From Phytoactinopolyspora halotolerans (GTDB lineage Bacteria > Actinomycetota > Actinomycetes > Jiangellales > Jiangellaceae): a stretch of 33,959 bases of DNA. The stretch spans positions 98,796 to 132,754 of the forward strand of contig NZ_JAAGOA010000021.1 of assembly GCF_010550675.1 (NCBI RefSeq), in the 5' to 3' direction. The notes below the pieces were generated by a model. That model worked only from the letters and a program-made list of their open reading frames with translations. It was not told the DNA's origin and made no database searches. Below are positions 7,788 to 15,382 of the stretch, one piece after another. Made by a program: the position numbers and the translations under genes. Every line of letters begins with the position of its first letter. The stretch's first letter is position 1.

Positions 7788-8810
7788 CTAGCCGTTCCAC
7801 TCGCCGCCGAAGTCGGGAGCCTCGTCGAGAGTCTCCTTGGTGGCGTACGGCTCGACGTCGCCGACGGCGTCGGCGTCCACCCAGGACTCGACGTCCTCGC
7901 CGGTGAGGGCGTTGTGCAGCTGCTCGAAGGCGGCCTTGCCCATGCTGACCGGGAAGTTGATGTAGTCGGCCTTCCAGGTGCCCTCCCGGACCGCGGTGAC
8001 CGCGTCCTTGGTGCCACCGCCGCCGGTGAGGTAAATGCTCGACGGCTCGATCCCGGCGTTCTGCAGGGCAACCTGCGCGCCCGAGGTCTGCTGGTCGGCG
8101 TTGGAGAGGATGGCGTCGATGTCGCGGTTGGCCTGGAGTACGTTGGTGATCGCCGTGAGCGACTGGTCGCGGTCGTAGTTGCCCTCGACCGTGGCGACGA
8201 TTTCGACGTTGTCGTGCTGCTCCAGCACGCCCTGGTAAGCATCGCGACGAGCGACGTCCAGTGGCGCGTTCAGCTGCCCGACGAGCAGTACTGCTTTGCA
8301 CGGGTCTTTGTCCGCGCAGTACTCGGCGACGCCTTCGGCCTGCTTGGCGGCGGCTTCGGACGGCGGGACGGCGACGGTCGAGACGACGCCCTCCACCTGT
8401 GGCTCCATCTCCTCGATATCCGGGCCGATCGGGTTCAGCACGGTGACGACTGGGATCTCCTGAGCCAACGGGAACGCCGCGGCCAAGCCGGGTCCGTCAT
8501 TGGGAACGACGATCACGCCGTCGTAGTCGCCGGAGGTGGTGGTGTTCTGCAACTGCGACAGTTGCGTGTTGGCGTCGAACTGGCCGTCGAGCAGCTGCAG
8601 GTCGACGTCGGCGCCCGTCTCCGCTACGGCTTCCTCGACACCCTGGTAGACGGCCTGGTTGTAACCGTTCTGGCTGGAGGCGGCGAGAACGGCGACGCGA
8701 TAACCTCCATCGCTGTCGGAACCGCCTCCCGCCTCGGAGCAACTCGTCAGGGCGACCGCACTGATAGCGACGACGGCACTGGTGCGGATAGCGAGGACTC
8801 GCCGGTTCAT
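7788..8810 (-). CDS. Lipoprotein substrate-binding protein, CUT2 type
   Basis: A 340-aa periplasmic-binding-protein-type (RbsB-like, PBP1) lipoprotein. The N-terminus has MNRR, a hydrophobic segment and a lipobox, with Cys24 (VALTSC) as the expected lipidation site, followed by a Gly/Ser/Asp linker. Body motifs such as GVIVVPNDGPGL, AVLLVGQLNAP and AILSNADQQTSGA fit the sugar-type family. It is the first gene of the minus-strand operon, with GGAGGT seven bases before the ATG. It sets the substrate specificity of the importer; its ligand is unknown and could be hydroxyproline, a hydroxyproline conjugate, or a sugar-like compound. Confidence 0.92.
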   Translation of the reverse strand: MNRRVLAIRTSAVVAISAVALTSCSEAGGGSDSDGGYRVAVLAASSQNGYNQAVYQGVEEAVAETGADVDLQLLDGQFDANTQLSQLQNTTTSGDYDGVIVVPNDGPGLAAAFPLAQEIPVVTVLNPIGPDIEEMEPQVEGVVSTVAVPPSEAAAKQAEGVAEYCADKDPCKAVLLVGQLNAPLDVARRDAYQGVLEQHDNVEIVATVEGNYDRDQSLTAITNVLQANRDIDAILSNADQQTSGAQVALQNAGIEPSSIYLTGGGGTKDAVTAVREGTWKADYINFPVSMGKAAFEQLHNALTGEDVESWVDADAVGDVEPYATKETLDEAPDFGGEWNG

Positions 8811-9007
8811 TCTGACCTCCGCGATGAGTGAGGACGATCACATGATGATGAGAGAGTAATATGTCACATGTCAAATGTCTCTAGGAATGCTGCAACGTGT
8901 CCGGGTGCCGACAGAAGCTCGACGTCGCGCTGGCTTTGTAAGGTGTGACATATTACATATGCCCAAGGTGTGTGACAACGCTATGGACGAAAGGACGGGC
9001 AGGGGAG
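8811..9007. promoter_or_regulatory. Divergent promoter region with inverted AT-rich operators
   Basis: This intergenic region separates the importer/hydroxyproline operon (minus) from the hyuAB-amidohydrolase operon (plus). TAATATGTCACA at 8857-8868 recurs exactly inverted at 8944-8955. Close to the first copy, ATGTCA repeats three times at 7-base period (8861-8880, the last copy ATGTCT). A -35-like TTGACA for the minus-strand operon lies at 8869-8874 inside this cluster; its -10 (CATCAT around 8845-8850) is weak. On the plus strand TTGTAA (8935-8940) and TATGCC (8957-8962) are possible promoter boxes flanking the second site. The AT-rich words stand out against the GC-rich background and resemble operators. 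The same core occurs in the GntR gene's promoter. Confidence 0.6.
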
Positions 9008-11083
9008 ATGGCGCATGATGCCAGGATCGCCGTCGACGTCGGCGGAACCTTTACCGACGTGGTCAAGCTCATCCCCTCGACAGGAGAGATCCGGTTCGAG
9101 AAGGTGACCACCACGCCGGACGCTCCCACGCGAGGCGTGCTCGACGCGTTCGGCAGGGCCCAGGCGGATCCGGCCGACGTGGCGATGTTCAATCACGGCA
9201 CGACGCTCGGACTGAACGCGCTGCTCACCAGGACCGGCGCTCGTACCGCTGTCGTCGCCACCGCCGGGTTCCGGGACGTCTATCTGCTTGGCCGGACGGA
9301 CCGCCGGACCAATTACGACATCACCTATAGCAAGCCGCCGGGCCTGCTCCAACGGAAGGACACGTTCGAGGTGCGCGAGCGGTGTTGCTTCGACGGGAGC
9401 GTCGCGGTTCCGTTCGACGACGACGACGCACGCCGTGTCGCCCAGGTGATCGCCGAGCGTGGCTACCAAGCGGTCGCGGTGGCGTTCCTGCATTCCTACG
9501 CCAACCCGGAACACGAAATGCTCATGGGCCGCGTGTTGGCGGAGCTCGCGCCGGACGTCGAGGTCACCCTGTCGCATCAGCTCTCCCGCGAGTACCGGGA
9601 GTACGAGCGGACCAGCACGGCAGTGCTCGACGCCTACATCAAACCGACCGTCCGCGGTTACCTCACCGAGCTGGAGAACCGCCTCGACGATGACCGGTTC
9701 GGCGGCCGGTTTCTGATGTCCCGCTCCGGCGGTGGTGCGATGACCGCCGAGTCCGCGCGAGAGCAGCCGGTGAACCTCATCCTCTCCGGTCCGGCCGGCG
9801 GTGTGATCGGTGCGGCCGCGCTCTCCCGGCTGCTGAACGTCCCCAACCTGATCACCATCGACATGGGCGGGACGAGCCTGGACGCATCGCTGGTGATCGA
9901 CGGCGAACCAGTGATGTACCAGGGCACCGAGTTCGAAGGGTTGCCGATCAACACGCCGTCGCTGTACATCCACACCATCGGGGCCGGTGGAGGGTCTATC
10001 GCGTGGCTGGACGAGGCTGGTGCGCTGCAAGTAGGACCGCAGAGCGCCGGTGCCGTCCCCGGACCGGCCGCGTACGGCCGAGGCGGCGAGCAGCCGACGT
10101 TCACCGACGCGGCGGCGGTTCTCGGCTATCTCGGTGCCGACACGCCGCTCGGCGGGGACCTCACCTTGGACCTGCAGCGCGCCGGCGCCGCGCTGTCCGG
10201 CGTCGCCGATCGGCTCGGACTGACCACCACCGAGCTCGCCCGCGGTGTGGTCCGGATCTCCACCACGAAGATCACCGGTGCCGTGCGGGCGATCACCGTC
10301 GAACTGGGCCGTGACCCAAAGGATTTCGCACTGCTGACGTTCGGCGGCGGTGGTGGCCTGGTCGCACTCGACGTCGCCCGCGAGCTGGGCATCCCCACGG
10401 TCATCGTCCCTCCCGGGCAGGGCGCGTTCTCCGCGCTCGGCATGCTCATGGCCGACGTCCAACACGACGTCTCCCGTACCTCGGTGGTGCCGCTGGCTGG
10501 CGTCGGCGCGCCGTTCTTCGCCACCTCGTTCGCCGAGATGGAGGCGGAGGCGCACGAGTTGCTGGGCGACGACGGATTCCCGCCCGAGCGGCGACAGATG
10601 CATCGGAGCGTCGACGCCCGCTATCAGGGCCAGGAGCACGCGGTCACGGTGCCGTTCCCGGTCGACGCGACCGACCCGGCGGCCGCGATCGAGAAGGAAT
10701 TCGCCGTCCTGCACGAGCGGCTGTACGGGCACACGATGGGAGATCCCGTCGAGCTCACCACGCTGCGACTGCGTGCCGTCGGCGCCGTCGACAAACCGGA
10801 GCTGCCCCGGTACCGGCCGCGCGACTCCGGCGCGCCCGAGCCGAGAGGTGAGCGTACGGTGCACACGTCCGGCGACCGGCCAACGACGTACCAGCTGTAC
10901 GTGCGTGAGGATCTGACCAGCGGGGACACGGTCGATGGGCCGGCCATCATCGCCGAACACACGGCGACCACGGTGATCCATGCGGCCGATCGCCTGCGGG
11001 TCGGCGAGTTCGGAGAACTGGTGATCTCGGTCGGCGGCGCGCGATCGGACAGGCACCCGCGAGACGACGAGGAGAACCGATGA
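9008..11083 (+). CDS. Hydantoinase/5-oxoprolinase subunit A (HyuA family)
   Basis: A 691-aa HyuA-type subunit with the actin-like ATPase fold. The phosphate motif DVGGTFTDVV is close to the N-terminus, then NHGTTLGLNALL, LSGPAGGVIGA, and the second phosphate motif TIDMGGTSLDASL. Family members are ATP-dependent enzymes that open cyclic amides or carboxylate ketones (5-oxoprolinase, N-methylhydantoinase, acetone and acetophenone carboxylases), acting with a HyuB subunit. I start at the ATG at 9008 because the protein family begins here; the ribosome site is poorly spaced (GGGGAG directly abuts it). In-frame GTGs at 8945 and 8972 are alternatives, but the first lies inside the operator. It overlaps hyuB by ATGA. 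Substrate unknown. Confidence 0.9.
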   Translation: MAHDARIAVDVGGTFTDVVKLIPSTGEIRFEKVTTTPDAPTRGVLDAFGRAQADPADVAMFNHGTTLGLNALLTRTGARTAVVATAGFRDVYLLGRTDRRTNYDITYSKPPGLLQRKDTFEVRERCCFDGSVAVPFDDDDARRVAQVIAERGYQAVAVAFLHSYANPEHEMLMGRVLAELAPDVEVTLSHQLSREYREYERTSTAVLDAYIKPTVRGYLTELENRLDDDRFGGRFLMSRSGGGAMTAESAREQPVNLILSGPAGGVIGAAALSRLLNVPNLITIDMGGTSLDASLVIDGEPVMYQGTEFEGLPINTPSLYIHTIGAGGGSIAWLDEAGALQVGPQSAGAVPGPAAYGRGGEQPTFTDAAAVLGYLGADTPLGGDLTLDLQRAGAALSGVADRLGLTTTELARGVVRISTTKITGAVRAITVELGRDPKDFALLTFGGGGGLVALDVARELGIPTVIVPPGQGAFSALGMLMADVQHDVSRTSVVPLAGVGAPFFATSFAEMEAEAHELLGDDGFPPERRQMHRSVDARYQGQEHAVTVPFPVDATDPAAAIEKEFAVLHERLYGHTMGDPVELTTLRLRAVGAVDKPELPRYRPRDSGAPEPRGERTVHTSGDRPTTYQLYVREDLTSGDTVDGPAIIAEHTATTVIHAADRLRVGEFGELVISVGGARSDRHPRDDEENR

Positions 11084-12816
11084 GCGACGCGATCACCACC
11101 GAAGTCATCCGGCACGCGCTGCTCGCGGGCGCGGAGGAGATGGCCCGTAATCTGTGCCGGACCGCGTACAACACGGTCGTCTACGAGATTCACGACTACG
11201 GGATCGGGCTGCACGACGCGGACGGTGACGTCGTCGCGGACGCGCCGGGCATCGCGGTCTTCACCCGCGCCAACGACCACGGCGTGAAGAAGTCGATCGA
11301 GTTCCTCGGCCGGGAGCGGATGCGCCCCGGCGACGTGTACATCCTGAACTATCCGTACTGGGCATCGGCGCACACGCTCGACCCGCTCGTGTTTGCGCCG
11401 GTGCATCACGAGGGCGAGCTGATCGGATTCGCCTCCTGCCGCATCCACGTGCTCGACCTGAAGCAGAAGAACCCTGGGTACGTGCTCGACTCGACCGACA
11501 TGTACTCCGAAGGGCTGGTCTTCCCGGTCACCCGCCTGTACCGGGAGGGGGTGCAGGACGACGACGTGTTCAACATCATCCGGTTCAACAGCCGGATGCC
11601 GGAGCGGACGATCGGCGACATCCAGGCACAGGTATCGGCCTGCGTCACCGGGGTCCGCCGCATGTCCGGCATCGCGGCCACGTACGGTGCCGGGAAACTG
11701 TCCAGCGCGATGGCGGCGATCAATGACCACGGAGAGCGGCTTGCCCGGCTGGCGCTGGCCAGGCTGCCCCGCGGGATGTGGAGCGCCGAGGACATCGTCG
11801 ACAGTGACGGAGTCGACCTTGACCGGCCGATCCGGTTGCGTGCGACGGTGACCGTCACCGATGAGGAGATGGTGGTCGACTGGACCGGGAGCGAGACCGG
11901 GGTCCGGGGCCCGATCAACCTTCCGCTGGGCCAGACTCACGCGCTGTGCAGCCTGATCTTCAAGGCGATGACCACACCGGACACGCCGGTGGTGGCGGGC
12001 AATTTCCGACCATTGCGGGTGGTGACCGTGCCCGGGTCGGTCATGCACGCCGAGCCTCCGATGCCCACGTTCACGCTGTGGACTGGACTGCTGGCCGGTG
12101 AAGTCGTGCTCAAGGCGCTGGCGCAGGGGATGCCGGAGCTGGTCCCCGCCTGCTCCGGCGGGGACGTCTCGTCGATGATGGGGTTGGGCGTCAACCCGAG
12201 AACCGGCGACGCCTGGCTGGAGGCGACGAACGAGGCGGTCGGCTTCGGCGGGCATGCCGGCGGCGATGGGGAGGACGGCATCATGCATCTGTCCGAACCC
12301 GGCTGCCGGAACAACCCGGTGGAGGTGTTGGAGACGAAGTCCCCGATGGTCATCGAGTCCTATGGTTACGTACCGGACAGCGGCGGCGCCGGTCGGCACC
12401 GTGGTGGCGTAGGGGTGAGCCGCGTCTATCGGTTTACCTCCGAATCCACGGGCATATGCCTGGTGTACAAGACTCGGTCGGCGCCGTGGCCGATCGCGGG
12501 TGGTCGGCCGGGGGCGTCGGCGCGGATCGTGCTCAATCCCGGAACGGAGCGGGAGGTGGTGCAGGGCGGAAGTTACAACCATCTCGCCGCGGGAGATGTG
12601 CTGGCGAACATCACCGGTGGGGGAGGCGGGTACGGCGACCCGCTGGCCCGGGATCCGGAGCGGGTACTGGCCGACGTGGTCAACGGCTACGTGAGCGTCG
12701 AGGCCGCTGCCGCCGAGTACGGTGTGGTGATCGACGCTGGGAGCTGGACCGTCGACACCACCGCCACCACCGCCCTCCGCAACTCCCGCGATCATCGGCC
12801 AGTGAGCGCGCCATGA
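11080..12816 (+). CDS. Hydantoinase/5-oxoprolinase subunit B (HyuB family)
   Basis: A 578-aa HyuB-type subunit, the partner of the preceding HyuA. Recognisable blocks include the N-terminal EVIRHALLAGAEEMARNL, GDVYILNYPYWASAHTLDP, a central VDWTGSETGVRGPINLP segment, and the glycine-rich C-terminal GGGGGYGDPLARDP. The ATG overlaps the hyuA stop (ATGA), and the stop overlaps the start of the amidohydrolase gene in the same way, so the three are translationally coupled. It has the length of a typical HyuB. It would complete an ATP-dependent cyclic-amide hydrolase. No gamma subunit of the acetone-carboxylase type is present, which argues against a carboxylase. Confidence 0.9.
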   Translation: MSDAITTEVIRHALLAGAEEMARNLCRTAYNTVVYEIHDYGIGLHDADGDVVADAPGIAVFTRANDHGVKKSIEFLGRERMRPGDVYILNYPYWASAHTLDPLVFAPVHHEGELIGFASCRIHVLDLKQKNPGYVLDSTDMYSEGLVFPVTRLYREGVQDDDVFNIIRFNSRMPERTIGDIQAQVSACVTGVRRMSGIAATYGAGKLSSAMAAINDHGERLARLALARLPRGMWSAEDIVDSDGVDLDRPIRLRATVTVTDEEMVVDWTGSETGVRGPINLPLGQTHALCSLIFKAMTTPDTPVVAGNFRPLRVVTVPGSVMHAEPPMPTFTLWTGLLAGEVVLKALAQGMPELVPACSGGDVSSMMGLGVNPRTGDAWLEATNEAVGFGGHAGGDGEDGIMHLSEPGCRNNPVEVLETKSPMVIESYGYVPDSGGAGRHRGGVGVSRVYRFTSESTGICLVYKTRSAPWPIAGGRPGASARIVLNPGTEREVVQGGSYNHLAAGDVLANITGGGGGYGDPLARDPERVLADVVNGYVSVEAAAAEYGVVIDAGSWTVDTTATTALRNSRDHRPVSAP

Positions 12817-14039
12817 CGGGGCCGAGAGTGGCGGATCGCCCCAGCGGCGATCTGGCCGTCGTCAACGCACTGGTCTTTGACGGCGTGTCGGACCGCCTGG
12901 AGGAGGCGGACGTCCGCATCGCGGATGGTGTCATCCGTGAGGTAGGGGCGTCCGGCGTGAGCAAGGCGGAACGCGTCGTCGACGCCCGCGGGCGCACGCT
13001 GATCCCCGGCATGATCGACGCGCACTTCCACGCGTACGCGTCCGCGATGGGTGGCCTGGAGCTGGAGACCCGGCCGCTCAGCTACGTCAGCCTGATGGCC
13101 TCAGCCCGGCTCGGTGGCGCGCTGAACCGTGGGTTCACGACCGTCCGGGATGTGGCCGGCGGCGACATCGGGCTGGCCCGTGCGATCGAGGAGGGACTGC
13201 TGGCCGCGCCGCGCTACCTCTACACCGGCCCGGCGTTGAGCCAGACCGGCGGCCACGGCGATCCGCGCTCGCCCGACGTGGACGTCTGCTTCGGCCACGG
13301 GCACATGAACGAGATCGTCGACGGCGTCGACGCGGTGCGCCGGGCCGTCCGCGAGCGGTTCCGGACCGGCGCCCATGCGATCAAGATCATGGCGTCGGGT
13401 GGCGTCATCTCGCTGACCGACCCGATCCGGGTGCCGCAGTTCTCCGCCGAGGAGGTCGCAGCCGCTGCCGACGAATCCACCCGGCGGGGCAGCTACGTGG
13501 CGGCGCACGCCTACTCGGCCGAGGCGATCGTGCACTCGGTGACCAACGGCGTGCGCTCGATCGAGCACGGCAACCTGCTCGACGCCGACGCCGCCCGGCT
13601 GATGGCCGAGCATTCCGCCTTCTTGGTGCCGACCCTGGCGACCTACGACGCGATGAACCGGCGCGGCGACGACGTGAACCTGCATCCGGTGTCCCGGGCG
13701 AAGAATGCCGAGGTGCTGACGGCCGGGCAGCGCGCCATCGAGATCGCGCGCGCAGCCGGGGTGCGGATCGGGTTCGGTACCGATCTGATGGGGCCGCTGG
13801 CCGATGAGCAGTTGCACGGCATCCGACTCCAGCTGGAGGTGGAGCCGGTACTCGACGTCCTGCGCTCGCTGACATCGGTCAACGCTGACCTGCTGAATCG
13901 AGATGACCTCGGCCGAATCGCGGAAGGCTGCGCCGGGGACCTGGTCCTGTTGGACGGCGACCCGACCGCGGACCCTGCCGTGCTCTGGGACGAGACCCGG
14001 CCCCGCACCGTCATCCAAGCCGGATCCATCATCCCATGA
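12813..14039 (+). CDS. COG1228-type metal-dependent amidohydrolase (prolidase-like)
   Basis: A 408-aa member of the amidohydrolase superfamily, imidazolonepropionase/prolidase-like branch. All expected binuclear-metal ligands are visible: His71 and His73 (DAHFH), Lys191 as the likely carboxylated lysine (AIKIMASGG), His232 (AAHAYS), His252 (IEHGN) and Asp324 (GFGTD). COG1228 includes enzymes characterised as Xaa-Pro dipeptidases and other carboxypeptidase-like peptidases, as well as imidazolonepropionases, so the family alone does not fix the substrate. The ATG at 12813 overlaps the hyuB stop. In this operon, cleavage of a dipeptide opened by HyuAB is an attractive guess. The stop codon lies inside a palindromic repeat element (14033-14090). 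Confidence 0.85.
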   Translation: MTGPRVADRPSGDLAVVNALVFDGVSDRLEEADVRIADGVIREVGASGVSKAERVVDARGRTLIPGMIDAHFHAYASAMGGLELETRPLSYVSLMASARLGGALNRGFTTVRDVAGGDIGLARAIEEGLLAAPRYLYTGPALSQTGGHGDPRSPDVDVCFGHGHMNEIVDGVDAVRRAVRERFRTGAHAIKIMASGGVISLTDPIRVPQFSAEEVAAAADESTRRGSYVAAHAYSAEAIVHSVTNGVRSIEHGNLLDADAARLMAEHSAFLVPTLATYDAMNRRGDDVNLHPVSRAKNAEVLTAGQRAIEIARAAGVRIGFGTDLMGPLADEQLHGIRLQLEVEPVLDVLRSLTSVNADLLNRDDLGRIAEGCAGDLVLLDGDPTADPAVLWDETRPRTVIQAGSIIP

Positions 14040-14090
14040 TCATGAACACTAACCCGTGTTATGTGAACGGCTAGTGTTCATGATCATGGG
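14033..14090. repeat. Palindromic repeat element, copy 1
   Basis: A 58-base element with 19-bp perfect arms (14033-14051 and 14072-14090). The terminal CCCATGATCATGAACA is identical to that of copy 2 at 20040-20096. Its 26-base centre matches the reverse complement of the copy-2 centre at about 20 of 25 positions, so the two are the same element in opposite orientation. It lies between convergent genes, supplies the TGA stop of the amidohydrolase, and may act as a bidirectional terminator there. Confidence 0.85.
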
Positions 14091-14092
14091 GG

Positions 14093-14764
14093 TCAGTTCT
14101 CGGTGCGGCCGGCCCACCAGCCGAGGATGTGGCCGATGTGCTGGTGCATCAGCGCCTCGGCGTCGTCGGCCCGGCCCTCGACGAGCAGATCCAGCAGGGC
14201 GTGGTGTTCTTGGGCGGAGTGTTTGAGCTCGACCGTGTTCTTCATGTCAGCCAGCCCCACGAGTCGAGTCTGGCGGCGCAGATCGGCGACGATGTCGACC
14301 AGCCGGCCGTTCCTGGTGAGCTCCATGAGCGCGAGGTGAAAGTCGGTGTCGGCGGCGAGGTACTCAGGGAAGTCCGCCGCGGCGGCCGCCGTCACGATCC
14401 GATCGGCCAGCTCCCGGTAGTGGTCGATCCGGTCGGCCGGGAAGCTGCGTGCGACGATGCCGATCGCCGGCACCTCCAGCCACCGGCGTACCTGTACCAC
14501 CTGTCGCAGGTCATCCTCGCCGACGTGGGTCACCCGGAATCCCTTGTTCCGGACCGGCTCCACGAAACCGCGCTTCTCCAGATCGAGCATGGCCTCCCGG
14601 ACGGGTGTCGCGGAGACCGCGAACTGTGCCGCGAGCGTCGGGACCGAGACTAGCGCCCCGGGCTCGAGCTCGCCGGAGACGATCGCGGCGGATAGGGCGC
14701 GCTCCACCTCCGCACGCAGGCTCGAGGCGTGCTTGATTCGTCGGATGGACGACGGTTGACTCAC
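14093..14764 (-). CDS. GntR-family (FCD subfamily) transcriptional regulator
   Basis: A 223-aa regulator. The N-terminal winged helix reads about ALSAAIVSGELEPGALVSVPTLAAQFAVSATPVREAMLDLEKRGFV (residues 24-68), with the GntR pattern SxTPVREAL-like helix. The C-terminal all-alpha FCD ligand domain has the usual metal/ligand residues in DTDFHLALMELTRN and in the later HH and H segments. The start is the GTG at 14764, with GAGGAG six to seven bases before it; an ATG start is not available. It is convergent with the amidohydrolase. The operator word in its own promoter also occurs twice in the divergent catabolic promoter, so it probably controls both catabolic operons and itself. Its inducer is unknown. 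Confidence 0.92.
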   Translation of the reverse strand: MSQPSSIRRIKHASSLRAEVERALSAAIVSGELEPGALVSVPTLAAQFAVSATPVREAMLDLEKRGFVEPVRNKGFRVTHVGEDDLRQVVQVRRWLEVPAIGIVARSFPADRIDHYRELADRIVTAAAAADFPEYLAADTDFHLALMELTRNGRLVDIVADLRRQTRLVGLADMKNTVELKHSAQEHHALLDLLVEGRADDAEALMHQHIGHILGWWAGRTEN

Positions 14765-14848
14765 CGCACGCTCCTCGAGTCTCGACGGCCGGGACCTGAG
14801 AGTCTGCCCGGAGTATCCAGCGGCGCCGTCTTCACCGGATACCACAAG

Positions 14849-14865
14849 TAGTATATGCCATATTA
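14849..14865 (-). promoter_or_regulatory. GntR gene promoter and operator
   Basis: On the minus strand TAATATGGCA (14865-14856) runs directly into a -10-like TATACT (14854-14849). The operator word matches TAATATGTCA in the divergent promoter at 8857-8866 and 8946-8955 at nine of ten positions. Overlap with the -10 suggests autorepression. No good -35 box is visible. Confidence 0.55.
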
Positions 14866-14935
14866 CTATGGCGCTTGGCCTGTATGGCGGAGTACCGTCA
14901 AAGATAAGCACGGCTCCCGTGAAGCGGTGAGGCTT

Positions 14936-15382
14936 ATGCAGGCCTGGATCGTGTGGTTGATCATCGCAGGGGCGCTCGGCACCGCTGAGCTCTTGACCGC
15001 CACACTCGACCTCCTGCTGCTCGCCTGCGCTGCCCTGGTGGCGGCTGGAGTGGCTGCGGTGGGCCTGGGACTCGGCTTCCAGCTGCTCGCCTTCGCCGCC
15101 GCTGCCACGGTGATGCTCGCGGTCGTGCGCCCGATTGCGCGCCGGCACCTCACCAGCGCGCCGGTCGTACAGTCCGGCACCGCCGCGCTCGTCGGCCGCG
15201 AGGCCGAAGTGCTGGTCGAGGTGAGCAAGAACTCGGGGCTGGTCCGGATCGGCGGCGAGGAATGGACGGCACGCGCCTACGACCCGCACCGCACCATTCC
15301 CGTGGGAGCCACCGTGGATGTGTTCGCCATCGAGGGCGCGACCGCGCTCGTCCATCCCCAGGAGGACCCATGGCCGAGTTGA
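14936..15382 (+). CDS. NfeD-like membrane protein
   Basis: A 148-aa short NfeD protein. It has two hydrophobic stretches near residues 5-25 and 28-65 (WIVWLIIAGALGTAELL; LLLLACAALVAAGVAAVGLG), then an OB-fold domain (GREAEVLVEV, GLVRIGGEEWTARA, IPVGATVDVFAIEGATALV). Short NfeD proteins partner with SPFH/stomatin-like proteins, and such a gene follows here with a 13-base overlap. The ATG at 14936 is preceded by GTGAGG; an in-frame upstream extension lacks membrane-protein character. The role in membrane microdomain or membrane-protein quality control is family knowledge, not seen here. Confidence 0.88.
   Translation: MQAWIVWLIIAGALGTAELLTATLDLLLLACAALVAAGVAAVGLGLGFQLLAFAAAATVMLAVVRPIARRHLTSAPVVQSGTAALVGREAEVLVEVSKNSGLVRIGGEEWTARAYDPHRTIPVGATVDVFAIEGATALVHPQEDPWPS

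Noticed and set aside
8945-9007. Longer hyuA start at the GTG at 8945
   Set aside because: It lies inside the operator palindrome and adds 21 residues without family similarity.
8981-11056. Long open frame (691 codons) opposite hyuA, and similar long frames opposite hyuB (10624-12795) and copA (26240-28264)
   Set aside because: These are antisense shadows typical of high-GC genes. Their translations are Arg/Gly/Asp-rich with no family motif, while the opposite strand encodes clear families.
9008-12816. Acetone carboxylase alpha/beta subunits
   Set aside because: No gamma subunit gene is present, and the adjoining amidohydrolase and importer fit a cyclic-amide hydrolase better.
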